From Clostridia bacterium (lineage in GTDB: Bacteria; Bacillota; Clostridia; Christensenellales; RUG350), in the NCBI GenBank assembly GCA_017407285.1, contig JAFQWW010000040.1, positions 1-47,681 of the forward strand: a DNA stretch of 47,681 bases, given 5' to 3'. A program made the translations under genes and the position numbers. Below the pieces are notes generated by a model, which was given only the letters and a program-made list of their open reading frames with translations, was not told where the DNA came from and ran no database searches. This document shows, one piece after another, positions 8,133 through 16,755 of this stretch. Position 1 is the stretch's first letter; every line of letters starts with the position of its first letter.

Positions 8133-9848
8133 TTATTTTACCAATTTTATAGAATTAAATTTGCAAACTTTAGCGCAAAGCATACAACCAACGCACAACG
8201 TGGAATCAATGCTTACCTTTCCGTCTGCTCCTGCAACGAGCGCAGGACAACCAAGTTTCATACAAGCTTTACAACCTTTACAATTATCAATTTCGGCCAC
8301 AGGTTTTGCACCTTTTTTCAATAATTCGCAAGGTTTGCGCGCGATAATTACGGAAACTTCGGGAGCGTTCAACTCTTCTTTAATAACGCGTTCAACTTCC
8401 CCTATGTAATATGAATCAACTACGCTCACACGTTTTACGCCACACGCTTTACACAATTCCACCAAATCAACCGATACGGTATCTTCCCCTTTTAGGGTTT
8501 TGCCCGTTGCGGGGTGCTCTTGGTGTCCGGTCATACCCGTCGTACTATTGTCTAAAATCATAACGGTATTAGTGTCTTTATTGTACACGCAATTTATAAG
8601 TCCCGTTATACCACTATGTAAGAAGGTAGAATCCCCAATAACTGCAACCGTCTTTTTAGCGTATTCAGGATTTGCCAAAGAAAATCCGTGAGCCATACCA
8701 ATACTTGCACCCATACATAAAACGGTATCAACGGCGGACAAGGGAGCACTAGCACCCAAGGTATAACAACCAATGTCGCCGGTTACGATGCATTTTAATT
8801 TATTCAAAACGTAAAATACGCCACGATGAGGACACCCTGCACACATAACGGGAGGTCTAACGGGTGCACTTGCAGGCACGGGCATAGCAGTTTTGAATAA
8901 TTTTTCTTTAATAGTTTCTGCAGTAATTTCCCCTTGCAAAGAGAACAAATCTTTACCGTGACAAGTAATACCATTTGCTTTAAGTTGGTTCTCAAAGAAA
9001 GGTTCGAGTTCTTCAACAACTAAAAGTTCGTCTACATTTTTGGAAAATTCGCGTATTGCTTCAATATCAAGAGGATAAACCATGCCAACCTTGAATACGG
9101 ATGCATTAGGTAAAACTTCTTTTACGTACTGGTAAACTGCACCCGAACACACTACTCCTAATTCCTTACCTAAGATCTCAACCTTGTTAACGCCGTTAAG
9201 AGTCTTTAAGTCGGATTTTAGTGCGTTCTCACGATTTTCTACAACGACGTGACGAGGACGCGCGTTAGCAGGCATCATAGCGTATTTGCGCATATCTTTA
9301 ACGTAAGCTTTGTTTTCAAGTTCTACCCTATCTTCGCACGAAACTACGCTTTGAGAATGTGCAATACGAGTCGTGGTACGCAACAAAACGGGCGTGTCGT
9401 ATTTTTCAGATAATTCATATCCAAGCTTTACGAATTCTTTTGCTTCTTGGCTGTCAGACGGCTCAAGCATAGGAACGTGCGCGCTTCTTGCATAAAATCT
9501 GCTATCTTGTTCGTTCTGGGAAGAATGCATACCGGGATCGTCCGCGACGACTATTACGAGTCCTGCGTTAACGCCCGTGTACGCACCGGTAAATAAAGGA
9601 TCTGCGGCAACGTTAAGTCCAACGTGTTTCATACACGCCATAGAGCGAACTCCCGCAACGCAAGAACCAAAAGCAACCTCAAGGGCTACTTTCTCGTTGG
9701 GCGCCCATTCAGCGTATAATTCGGGATATTTTGCCGCGTTCTCTGCAATCTCCGTACTAGGTGTACCGGGATATGCGGATAAAACTTTTACACCGGCTTC
9801 GTATGCGCCTTGCGCAATAGCCTGGTTAGTCAACATAAGTTTTTTCAT
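8133..9848 (-). CDS. iorA: Indolepyruvate:ferredoxin oxidoreductase, alpha subunit
   Basis: TPP- and ferredoxin-dependent 2-oxoacid oxidoreductase large subunit, 571 residues. The N-terminal pyrimidine-binding domain begins at GAYEAGVKVLSAYPGTPSTE. The TPP-pyrophosphate domain contains CAGCPHRG, TGDIGCYTLG and VIGDSTFLHSGI...DNSTTGMTG. The C-terminus carries two [4Fe-4S] ferredoxin motifs, CKGCKACMKLGCP and CVGCMLCAKVCK; the first cluster motif is slightly irregular, as is usual in IorA. The SD is GAGG, 5 nt from the ATG. The upstream 140 bases are very AT-rich and no confident promoter could be picked. Confidence 0.96.
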   Translation of the reverse strand: MKKLMLTNQAIAQGAYEAGVKVLSAYPGTPSTEIAENAAKYPELYAEWAPNEKVALEVAFGSCVAGVRSMACMKHVGLNVAADPLFTGAYTGVNAGLVIVVADDPGMHSSQNEQDSRFYARSAHVPMLEPSDSQEAKEFVKLGYELSEKYDTPVLLRTTTRIAHSQSVVSCEDRVELENKAYVKDMRKYAMMPANARPRHVVVENRENALKSDLKTLNGVNKVEILGKELGVVCSGAVYQYVKEVLPNASVFKVGMVYPLDIEAIREFSKNVDELLVVEELEPFFENQLKANGITCHGKDLFSLQGEITAETIKEKLFKTAMPVPASAPVRPPVMCAGCPHRGVFYVLNKLKCIVTGDIGCYTLGASAPLSAVDTVLCMGASIGMAHGFSLANPEYAKKTVAVIGDSTFLHSGITGLINCVYNKDTNTVMILDNSTTGMTGHQEHPATGKTLKGEDTVSVDLVELCKACGVKRVSVVDSYYIGEVERVIKEELNAPEVSVIIARKPCELLKKGAKPVAEIDNCKGCKACMKLGCPALVAGADGKVSIDSTLCVGCMLCAKVCKFNSIKLVK

Positions 9849-9991
9849 GATTTCCTCACTATATATAGTTATAAATATAAAGATATATCAATAATAACAC
9901 AAACAAACCTAATTTGCAATAATTTTTTCTAACAGATAAAAAAGTTAGGAATAAAAATAAAAAATATTTCTAAAAAACATCGTCAAAAACC

Positions 9992-10020
9992 TTGACAACG
10001 CCTTTCTTTTTACTTATAAT
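9992..10020 (+). promoter_or_regulatory. Consensus sigma-A promoter for tRNA-Thr
   Basis: Perfect -35 TTGACA (9992-9997) and perfect -10 TATAAT (10015-10020) with a 17-base spacer. The predicted +1 is near 10027, about 20 bases before the tRNA. It is the best promoter match in the window, as expected for a stable RNA gene. Confidence 0.93.
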
Positions 10021-10046
10021 AGACGAGTAATTCAGTTTTGGGTTAC

Positions 10047-10122
10047 GCTGCTATGGCTCAGTTGGTAGAGCACATCCTTGGTAAGGATGAGGTCACCGGT
10101 TCAAATCCGGTTAGCAGCTCCA
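10047..10122 (+). tRNA. tRNA-Thr (anticodon GGT), CCA encoded
   Basis: A 76-nt cloverleaf. The acceptor stem GCTGCTA pairs with TAGCAGC, followed by discriminator T and an encoded CCA. The D arm contains GGCTCAGTTGGTAGAGC, the anticodon arm is CATCC-TTGGTAA-GGATG with anticodon GGT (reads ACC/ACT threonine codons), and the T arm is CCGGTTCAAATCCGG. It stands alone between iorA and the ceramidase-like gene with its own promoter and terminator. Confidence 0.97.
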
Positions 10123-10125
10123 AAT

Positions 10126-10157
10126 AAAAGCCGACAATAGTCGGCTTTTTCTTTTGT
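10126..10157 (+). terminator. Intrinsic terminator of tRNA-Thr
   Basis: The stem AAAAGCCGAC (10126-10135) pairs perfectly with GTCGGCTTTT (10140-10149) around an AATA loop, followed by a T-rich tract. It starts 4 bases after the tRNA CCA. Confidence 0.93.
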
Positions 10158-10167
10158 AAAAACAAGA

Positions 10168-10190
10168 AAGCACCCCGAATTGGAGTGCTT
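10168..10190 (-). terminator. Terminator for the ceramidase-like gene
   Basis: Inverted repeat 10168-10176/10182-10190 with a 5-nt loop. On the minus strand it forms nine pairs with one G-U, then a T-rich run. On the plus strand the same position is an A-C mismatch, so it fits best as the minus-strand terminator of the gene ending at 10207. Confidence 0.8.
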
Positions 10191-10206
10191 TTTTCCTTTA
10201 TTGCTA

Positions 10207-11523
10207 TTATAATTTTTTAGCAAGAGTTATATAACTATCCATCAAATCTTCAGAATCTTCGGGATAAAGTTTTGCGCTTGCGTACTTTGATTCGTACAAA
10301 TGAGGCAAATAACATTCTTTAGGCGGTATATAGAAGGTAGATTGGTTAGCCAAGGTTATAAAGAAACAAATGTTATCTTTAAGCGCTTCTCTTATACGCT
10401 TTCCAAACTGGGTAAACACCTCGCCTGCAAAAGCAAAAATTATCACCTCTCCAATTTTGAAAACTTGTTGGTATACGGTAAAGAACTTCGTTGCGCTCAT
10501 TGCAAATCTATACGCGCTTCGAGCAGTTAGTGCGTTGAATAATTCAACGGGTGCGCCCGCGTCTAATTTTACACCGTAAGGAATTTTCACCTTGTTCATC
10601 TCGACGTAACTTTCTTGAACCTCGTCTTTTTCGGGAACTCGCGTTTTATATATTCTGGTATCAGAAATCGAGGATATATCCCCTTCAATCTCTTTCAAAC
10701 CGTCTAATGCAGAGGTAATTCTCTCGTAAACCTTGTTGCCCATCATAACGTAATGATCGGGTGCATCTTTTTCAGACTTTACGTTGAAATGATTCATATT
10801 GCCTGCCGTTCCACTAAAATACATAGAGATAAAATCTTGACCAAATCTCTCCTTCATTTTTTTAGCAACGATGCAAGAATAATCTCCGCAAATCTCCGTA
10901 CCGTCAACGCAGTCTTGATGACAAGCAAAACTATACATCAAACCTATATTTTTGCCTCCCTCTCCCTCGAAAAACAATACGGGAACGGAATAATCGGGTT
11001 CACCGAAAGGCTCGACTATATCGGGATTAAGTCTACCGGGATTGGTGCGAACTATACCGCTTTTCAAAACGTAGTTTCTAACGTAAGATATTCCTTCAAC
11101 CATTGTTTGAGCAAACTTAATTTTTGCATTCTCTCGACGCATAAACGCAAGCGCTATAACGTCGCATACTGCGTTCACCAACCAATCAAGATAGGTCTTA
11201 TCTAATTCGTCGTCCGCGCCTTCAAATTGTCCTACGTAACTTGGTCCACCCGTATGACAATGAGTTACCGTTACCATAATATCGTTTTTATCAACACCCG
11301 TGAGTTTGTGAGCGCGGTCTCTTACCTTATCATAGAAGTCCGTATTAAAGCACGCAGCGTCAATAGCCGTTAAAATAACGGTTTTTCCGTCTTTTTCTAT
11401 TGCAACCGCTTTAGCGTAAGTTCTCTCTTTAACCTCGCTAACTTGACGAAGGTTATAGTACCCTCTAATAGAACAACCTAAATGTGGGGTTATTTCTTTC
11501 TCGTACATACCGACCTTAAACAT
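10207..11523 (-). CDS. Neutral/alkaline ceramidase-like protein, non-secreted
   Basis: A 438-residue protein resembling the N-terminal catalytic domain of neutral/alkaline ceramidases. It has the zinc-site-like VTHCHTGGP (H88, H90), a second FACHQD region (H202), and GTAGNMNHFN at 238-247 where characterised ceramidases have the GDVSPN-type segment with the nucleophilic Ser. That Ser is not conserved here. There is no signal peptide, whereas known bacterial ceramidases are exported. A hydrolase on an amide-containing lipid or another substrate is possible, but activity is uncertain. It is 15 bases downstream of the RACo-like gene with a good AGGAG SD, so they are probably co-transcribed. Confidence 0.7.
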   Translation of the reverse strand: MFKVGMYEKEITPHLGCSIRGYYNLRQVSEVKERTYAKAVAIEKDGKTVILTAIDAACFNTDFYDKVRDRAHKLTGVDKNDIMVTVTHCHTGGPSYVGQFEGADDELDKTYLDWLVNAVCDVIALAFMRRENAKIKFAQTMVEGISYVRNYVLKSGIVRTNPGRLNPDIVEPFGEPDYSVPVLFFEGEGGKNIGLMYSFACHQDCVDGTEICGDYSCIVAKKMKERFGQDFISMYFSGTAGNMNHFNVKSEKDAPDHYVMMGNKVYERITSALDGLKEIEGDISSISDTRIYKTRVPEKDEVQESYVEMNKVKIPYGVKLDAGAPVELFNALTARSAYRFAMSATKFFTVYQQVFKIGEVIIFAFAGEVFTQFGKRIREALKDNICFFITLANQSTFYIPPKECYLPHLYESKYASAKLYPEDSEDLMDSYITLAKKL

Positions 11524-11538
11524 ACTCGTATCTCCTAG

Positions 11539-12990
11539 TTAAAAATTTAAGTTATCAATAAATATTTTATCAAATTCTTCTTCAATTGACAAGTCGTAGA
11601 CGACTGAGTTATCTAAAATGCTCTTCACGATCAAAGGATTGTCATCTAAAAGACAAGCGCCCTTTAGCGCGCTATTTCCCACGCTAACGCATCTACCGTG
11701 AAATTCTTTTGGGAAGGTATTCGTGATAAACAAGTCCTCAACGGATAGATACTTGCCTAATCCACCTGCAATATATACCTTTTCAATAGAGGAAAAACTA
11801 ATCCCAGCTTTAGACGTTAGTACTCTCAACGCGCTCAAGATAGCGGATTTAGCAAGTTGGAATTCTCTAACGTCGCTTTGATTTATATAAACCTCGGGTG
11901 TTAGGTAAAATTTTCCCTCTTTTACACCACGACCTTTATCGCAAATCTTACCAGTTTTATCGATAATTTTGTCAACTAATAGTTTTGACAATAAAGAGAT
12001 CAAACCAGTAGCACACAGTCCAACAGGAGATTTATCGGATATCGTTTTACCAATATAAAACTCCCCAATTCTCTCAACTCGATTTATAGCACCGTCAACG
12101 TAACTTGTTCCGCACGAAATTTTACCACATTCAAACGCAGGACCTGCCGACGTAGACGTAAAGAAATATTTATCTTTGACTTTTAATACGATTTCTCCGT
12201 TAGTACCTAAATCTATTAAAACCGCGCACTCGTCACAATATAATTTGGTGGCTATTATACCCGACAACACGTCGCTACCAATGTACGCGCTAACACAAGG
12301 TAAAACGACTACTTTATCAACCTCTAAACCAAAAAACTCACCTTTATACTCTCGTCTATCTAAAAACACGGGGGTAAAGGGATATACGCCTATATTAGAC
12401 GGATCTGTGCCTACGAAAATATGCGTCATAACAGTGTTTCCGCATACTCTCAGTAGATTTATTCGTAATCCACTAATCTTATCTTTTAACTCAAAAACCA
12501 CTCTTTTTATCGTATTAAGCAAAACAGTTTGAAGCTTTTTTAAACCGCCACCTTTACAATAAGATATCCTACTTAACACGTCGGCGCCCGCAAAAGATTG
12601 AGGATTGGAAAGATTGACACTCGCTATCTCCTCGTTATCGCGATTCAACAAAGAAAAAGCTAGCGTCGTAGTACCAATATCAAGAGAAAGAGTAGCGTAA
12701 TCTTTATACTCGTCGACTACAAAATCAAAATCAACGAAATCGTTTTTATATAACTCTATCTCAATATCCCCTTTAGGTTTAGTCTTACAAAGTAAAATAT
12801 CTCCATTTGAGTCGGTTTGTTGAAAGTCAGACGACTGAATAAGTTTAGCACGACACTTTCCACACACTCCACGTCCACCGCAAGGCGCACGAAAATAGTA
12901 CCCACTTTCGACTAAACTCTCAAGAAGGCTTTTGTTTGGATCTATTTCAACCTCGAAACTATGGTCTTTGTAATTAACCTTAGCGATCAT
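11539..12990 (-). CDS. ASKHA ferredoxin: corrinoid-activation (RACo-like) protein
   Basis: A 483-residue protein with an N-terminal plant-type [2Fe-2S] ferredoxin domain (C37, C43 and C46 in APCGGRGVCGKC, plus C68). A DUF4445-type ASKHA ATPase region follows from about residue 98 (LSLDIGTTTLAF, VLIDLGTNGEI, YIAGGLGKYLS). This is the architecture of RACo/RamA-type proteins, which use ATP and low-potential electrons to reduce inactive Co(II) corrinoids. No corrinoid methyltransferase is adjacent, but a MetH without its own reactivation domain is at 25-27 kb. There is no SD, and a TATAAT ends 6 bases before the ATG, so the mRNA is probably leaderless. The ceramidase-like gene follows. Confidence 0.85.
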   Translation of the reverse strand: MIAKVNYKDHSFEVEIDPNKSLLESLVESGYYFRAPCGGRGVCGKCRAKLIQSSDFQQTDSNGDILLCKTKPKGDIEIELYKNDFVDFDFVVDEYKDYATLSLDIGTTTLAFSLLNRDNEEIASVNLSNPQSFAGADVLSRISYCKGGGLKKLQTVLLNTIKRVVFELKDKISGLRINLLRVCGNTVMTHIFVGTDPSNIGVYPFTPVFLDRREYKGEFFGLEVDKVVVLPCVSAYIGSDVLSGIIATKLYCDECAVLIDLGTNGEIVLKVKDKYFFTSTSAGPAFECGKISCGTSYVDGAINRVERIGEFYIGKTISDKSPVGLCATGLISLLSKLLVDKIIDKTGKICDKGRGVKEGKFYLTPEVYINQSDVREFQLAKSAILSALRVLTSKAGISFSSIEKVYIAGGLGKYLSVEDLFITNTFPKEFHGRCVSVGNSALKGACLLDDNPLIVKSILDNSVVYDLSIEEEFDKIFIDNLNF

Positions 12991-12996
12991 ATCAGT

Positions 12997-13002
12997 ATTA
13001 TA
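12997..13002 (-). promoter_or_regulatory. -10 element giving a leaderless transcript
   Basis: Perfect TATAAT read on the minus strand, separated from the ATG at 12990 by exactly 6 bases. The expected +1 is therefore the A of the start codon. The -35 region 17 bases upstream is a poor match. No SD lies between promoter and start. Confidence 0.6.
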
Positions 13003-13027
13003 TTTTTAGACGTTTTTCATAATACAT

Positions 13028-13063
13028 ATTAAAAATTTTGATATAAAATATCGAATTTTTAAT
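13028..13063 (-). terminator. AT-rich inverted repeat over the ABC transporter stop codon
   Basis: A 36-base inverted repeat: a perfect 10-bp outer stem (ATTAAAAATT/AATTTTTAAT) and a 5-bp inner stem with a 3-nt loop. It overlaps the TAA stop of the ABC transporter at 13059-13061. It is almost entirely A/T and no separate U-tract follows, so it may be a weak terminator, an mRNA 3' end stabiliser, or neither. Confidence 0.45.
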
Positions 13064-14915
13064 CTAAAGCCTCATTTGCCTCTTTGTAGTTCATATCGTT
13101 TAGAGACTTCAACTCATAGAATTTTCCGCGCTTTGCCATCAATTCATCATACGTTCCAACCTCAACACATTCCCCTTCTTGCATAACGACTATACGATCC
13201 GCATCTCTTATCGTAGACAATCTATGCGCAACTATAAAGGTCGTTCTGCCTTTTATCAAATGCGATATCGCTTTTTGAACGTGGAACTCGGATATGTTGT
13301 CAAGAGCGGACGTCGCTTCATCAAGAATAAGAATACGAGGATTTCTAATAAGCGCACGAGCAATAGTTACCCTTTGTTTTTGTCCACCGGATAATTTGCC
13401 ACCGTGTTCGCCTACGTCGGAATCAATTCCTTTGGGTAATTCTTTCAAAAATTCTTCAATATTTGCCATTTTAACTACATTTTCAAGTTCTTCTTCCGAA
13501 TACCCTGCTATTCCGTAGGTTATATTATCTCTTATACTACCTGAGAACAATATACTGTTTTGCGGTACTACGGATATATTTTGACGATACTCACTCAAAG
13601 GCAAATCACTCAAACATTTATCATCAACGTATACCTTTCCACTTTCAGGTTTCAAAAATCCGATAATAAGGTTCATAATGGTAGATTTACCAGAACCACT
13701 TGCGCCAACCACGGCTATACACTCGCCCTGCTTAACGTCTAGCGAGAAATTTTTAATAACGTAATCTTTTGCATTAGGATATTTATAAGAAACGTTTTCA
13801 AAACGAACTCGTCCTTCAACCTCAAATCTATCTCCAGATATACTACTTTCTATGTCTTGCGACAACATAATTTCCGACACGGATTTCAATGATTCTGCTC
13901 CCGTAATAACGGTGGGCAAGCAGTTTATAATACCCAATACCGAACCGTTAATGCTTGCAAAGAGGGACTGAAACAAGACGATGTCACCTGCGGTTATAAT
14001 ACCTTGCAAACACATATACGTACAAAATATCAAACAAAGGGCAGCAAAAATACTGTTAATTACCCAAACCCAAGAGCCAAAAACAGCAGTTGCGTGATCG
14101 GCAGCTAAACCTTTTCTCGTAACCATGTTGATGTTGTGCTCGAGTTTGTTCAATTCTTTATTTTCAAGTCCGTGCGCCTTAGTAACCGGAATCATCTCAA
14201 GCATGGTGTTGAGTTTTGCGGACAAATTCTCGTTTTCCACCCTAAGTTCGTGTGAATTTCGAGACAAACGCTTTCTAAACAACATAGTTATCAAAACGTT
14301 TACAGGAATAATAAGCAAGAAGAATAAGGTTACCCACCAACTTCTATATAGCGCAATTCCTAATGAAATTAACACGCCCAATATTGCAGGCAAAAAGCTA
14401 TAGAGCATGGTTCTATTAAAATTGTCTATAGCATCCATATCTTTCAAAAACTTCGACTGTATTCGCCCAGTTTCCATTTCTTTGTGATAGGTAATGGAGA
14501 GTTTTTGAAGTTTACGAACGACTACGCGTTTTAGCCCCGCACCCGTTCGTCTGATCATCGTGTCGCCTATTTTGTTGTGCCAAATTGTAGTCGGGACGTT
14601 TTCTAGATAAACTACCACTATCACTACAGCGTAGATCAATAATGTAAAAATGGTCGTATTAGTAAACGGTTTAGTCGCTAAATTTATAACCTCTGCAGTT
14701 AGTAGAGGTACGACGTAAACAGGTAATGTTTTCAAAATCTCGGTCAAGAAATACATAAAAAAGTTTTTCGCATTTCCGCGCACGAGTTTACCTAAAATAC
14801 CTTTGGTTTTACCTTCTTTTTGAACTTCGTCTTTGAACAAAAACTCATAATCAGGTATTACGTTTTCGTTACGAGCATATACTTTTGCTTTCGTTTTTTT
14901 CTCTTGTCGTTCCAT
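13059..14915 (-). CDS. ABC exporter, fused permease and ATPase
   Basis: A 618-residue half transporter that would work as a dimer in the membrane. Residues about 50-345 form a six-helix type I exporter domain; about 375-600 form the ATPase. ATPase motifs are Walker A GASGSGKST (about 404), Q-loop VVPQN, signature LSGGQKQR, Walker B ILILDEATSALD and H-loop VAHRLS. The substrate cannot be told from sequence; lipid, peptide or drug export are all possible. It follows NfeD by 11 bases with a weak AAAGG SD. Only one such gene is present, so a homodimer is likeliest. Confidence 0.92.
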   Translation of the reverse strand: MERQEKKTKAKVYARNENVIPDYEFLFKDEVQKEGKTKGILGKLVRGNAKNFFMYFLTEILKTLPVYVVPLLTAEVINLATKPFTNTTIFTLLIYAVVIVVVYLENVPTTIWHNKIGDTMIRRTGAGLKRVVVRKLQKLSITYHKEMETGRIQSKFLKDMDAIDNFNRTMLYSFLPAILGVLISLGIALYRSWWVTLFFLLIIPVNVLITMLFRKRLSRNSHELRVENENLSAKLNTMLEMIPVTKAHGLENKELNKLEHNINMVTRKGLAADHATAVFGSWVWVINSIFAALCLIFCTYMCLQGIITAGDIVLFQSLFASINGSVLGIINCLPTVITGAESLKSVSEIMLSQDIESSISGDRFEVEGRVRFENVSYKYPNAKDYVIKNFSLDVKQGECIAVVGASGSGKSTIMNLIIGFLKPESGKVYVDDKCLSDLPLSEYRQNISVVPQNSILFSGSIRDNITYGIAGYSEEELENVVKMANIEEFLKELPKGIDSDVGEHGGKLSGGQKQRVTIARALIRNPRILILDEATSALDNISEFHVQKAISHLIKGRTTFIVAHRLSTIRDADRIVVMQEGECVEVGTYDELMAKRGKFYELKSLNDMNYKEANEALD

Positions 14916-14926
14916 AACTAAACCTT

Positions 14927-15445
14927 TTAAGCTTTTCGAACAATAATGTTTTCCTTCTCTATCTTGTGTACCTTAATCTTCTCGCCACGTTGAATAAAAA
15001 ATCCGTCCGTTAAAACGGTATAAACCGATCCACATAGTTTTGCAGTGCCTACGGGACGTAAAGTGGATAAAGTTACGCCCTCCACACCAACCAAATGCGA
15101 ATATCTCTTGTCCGTTTCTTCGCTTGACTCATCTCTAACGTCAGGAGAATACTTGATCCATTTATATCTAACGCTTCTCACCATAATGATAAAGGAAAAC
15201 AACATAATAACGGACACGACGAAAATCATGCAGAATATAACGCTAAATAATTGCTCCCCTTCTTTTAGAGAAAATGCTCGCAAAACAATACTAGACACGA
15301 CTAGTATTGCTCCCACTACACCTAGCGCCTTACCACCCGGTTGAAATATCTCGCAAACTATAGCGATAACACCGGCTAAAAGCAGTAGTGCTACGAAAAA
15401 ATCCATGTTTGCAAAGGTTAAATAAAACTGATTAAAAATCTCCAT
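14927..15445 (-). CDS. NfeD-like membrane protein with C-terminal OB fold
   Basis: A 172-residue NfeD-family protein. Three or four hydrophobic helices (about 17-33, 39-57, 67-90) include the family element EIFQPGGKALGVVGAI. A soluble OB-fold domain follows (about 115-172: GVEGVTLSTLRPVGTAKL...RGEKIKVHKIE). Short NfeD proteins usually partner SPFH/flotillin proteins at membrane microdomains. Here no SPFH gene is adjacent; the downstream partner is the ABC exporter. It has a promoter at 15509-15537 and a weak GGTG SD. Confidence 0.87.
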   Translation of the reverse strand: MEIFNQFYLTFANMDFFVALLLLAGVIAIVCEIFQPGGKALGVVGAILVVSSIVLRAFSLKEGEQLFSVIFCMIFVVSVIMLFSFIIMVRSVRYKWIKYSPDVRDESSEETDKRYSHLVGVEGVTLSTLRPVGTAKLCGSVYTVLTDGFFIQRGEKIKVHKIEKENIIVRKA

Positions 15446-15476
15446 TTTTCACCATTAAAAATCTATTTCAAAAGTA

Positions 15477-15497
15477 CAAAAAACAGTGCGTTTTTTG
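15477..15497 (-). other. A/T hairpin in the nfeD leader
   Basis: CAAAAAAC and GTTTTTTG pair perfectly (8 bp) around a 5-nt loop, inside the roughly 57-nt leader predicted for the NfeD gene. It is mostly A-T pairs, so stability is low. It could slow transcription or be incidental. Confidence 0.3.
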
Positions 15498-15508
15498 CTC
15501 TTTTGCAT

Positions 15509-15537
15509 ATATTATCACGGCGCAAAATTATTTGCAA
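15509..15537 (-). promoter_or_regulatory. Sigma-A-type promoter for NfeD-ABC exporter
   Basis: On the minus strand: TTGCAA (15532-15537), a 17-base spacer, then TAATAT (15509-15514). The predicted +1 is near 15502. It lies in the divergent gap with murG. Both hexamers are near consensus. Confidence 0.6.
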
Positions 15538-15594
15538 TACGTTTTTTAATTTTTTTAGTAACTTTTTTAAATTTTTTACCATAATATATCTATT

Positions 15595-16629
15595 ATGAAA
15601 ACTATTATACTTTGCGGTGGCGGTACCGCAGGACACATTATTCCAAACCTTGCACTATATCACGAGTTAAAAGACTACTTTTCGAACGTTATCTATCTTG
15701 GCGAAAAAAATTCCATGGAAGAAAAGATGGCAAGAGATGCCGGCATAGAATTTTTACCTATAAATTCCGTAAAGTTTGATCGCACAAATTATCTTAAAAA
15801 CTTTTCCGTAATATGCAAACTAAAAAAATACGTCAACGAGTGTTGCAGTATACTAAAATCAACTTGTGCCGACGTGGTTTTTTCCAAAGGCGGATACGTA
15901 TCCCTCCCCGTAACTTTGAGTGCAAAAAAACTAAATATACCCTACTGTATTCACGAGTCAGACCTAACTATGGGGCTTGCAAATAAAATTGTTGCAAACA
16001 AAGCAAGCGTCGTGTTTACGAATTTTGAGAAAACCTATCACGGCAAAAAACATAGACCTATCGGGATACCAATGCGCCGTGATCTTTTTTGCAATATTTC
16101 TCAAAAAGACTTATTGAGGGAGTATTCTCTACCTAATCGTAAAACCATACTTATAACGGGTGGAAGCTTAGGCGCACAAAAAATTAACGACGTAATTAGT
16201 CTTGTTTATCGCGATTTAACTAAAAAATATAACGTAATCCACCTAACAGGCAAAGGAAAATCTACGAAAAATTGTGCCCATGGATATAAACAACTTGAAT
16301 TTAGCAAAGAAATGGGAAAATTGTATAAAATGGCGGATTTAACGATATCTAGAGCGGGTGCGACCACGATAGCCGAACTTTGTGCGCTAAATAAAAAAGC
16401 AATTTTAATTCCCCTATCAAAATCTGCATCTCGAGGAGATCAAATTAAAAACGCTATCGAGGTTTCAAATTCGCAAAATTTCGAAGTTATATTTGAGGAA
16501 AATTTAACTCCTCAATCTTTATTAAACGCCGTCGATAAAATGATGGATAAAGAAATAACGAGAAGGATTGAATACAAAAATCCGAGTTTAGAGATCGCAG
16601 AAGTACTGTACGAACTTACGCTAAAATAG
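15595..16629 (+). CDS. murG: MurG, lipid II-forming GlcNAc transferase
   Basis: Transfers GlcNAc from UDP-GlcNAc to lipid I on the cytoplasmic face of the membrane, giving lipid II. The protein has 344 residues. The GT-B N-terminal glycine loop CGGGTAGHIIPNLAL is at 7-21, followed by FSKGGYVSLPV and the IHESD element. The C-terminal UDP-GlcNAc site shows TGGSLGAQKIN, HLTGKG, and SRAGATTIAELCAL with the key acidic residue in AELC. The gene stands alone, outside a division-gene cluster. No SD precedes the ATG; T-runs and a TAATAT at 15582-15587 lie directly upstream, so a leaderless or near-leaderless mRNA is possible. Confidence 0.95.
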   Translation: MKTIILCGGGTAGHIIPNLALYHELKDYFSNVIYLGEKNSMEEKMARDAGIEFLPINSVKFDRTNYLKNFSVICKLKKYVNECCSILKSTCADVVFSKGGYVSLPVTLSAKKLNIPYCIHESDLTMGLANKIVANKASVVFTNFEKTYHGKKHRPIGIPMRRDLFCNISQKDLLREYSLPNRKTILITGGSLGAQKINDVISLVYRDLTKKYNVIHLTGKGKSTKNCAHGYKQLEFSKEMGKLYKMADLTISRAGATTIAELCALNKKAILIPLSKSASRGDQIKNAIEVSNSQNFEVIFEENLTPQSLLNAVDKMMDKEITRRIEYKNPSLEIAEVLYELTLK

Positions 16630-16687
16630 TCGAAAGATTTTTTTTCACCACAAGATATAGAATTTTGCAAAAATTTTCATCTTCTTC

Positions 16688-16716
16688 TTGGTTTTTTTGT
16701 TTTTTTGTGATATAAT
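16688..16716 (+). promoter_or_regulatory. Promoter for dnaD-dnaI
   Basis: TTGGTT (16688-16693), a 17-base T-rich spacer, then a perfect TATAAT (16711-16716). The predicted +1 is near 16723. The short leader can form a 6-bp hairpin (TCCATT/AATGGA, 4-nt loop) before the AAGGAG SD at 16744-16749. Confidence 0.7.
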
Positions 16717-16755
16717 CACAAGTCCATTCCACAATGGATTTAGAAGGAGAAAAAT

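Noticed and set aside
9849-9991. Possible hairpin or regulatory RNA upstream of iorA
   Set aside because: Only a 5-bp CTAAC/GTTAG match in a very AT-rich stretch; no riboswitch consensus.
10753-11205. 150-codon frame on the plus strand
   Set aside because: Antisense to the ceramidase-like gene, with no SD and no recognisable protein features.
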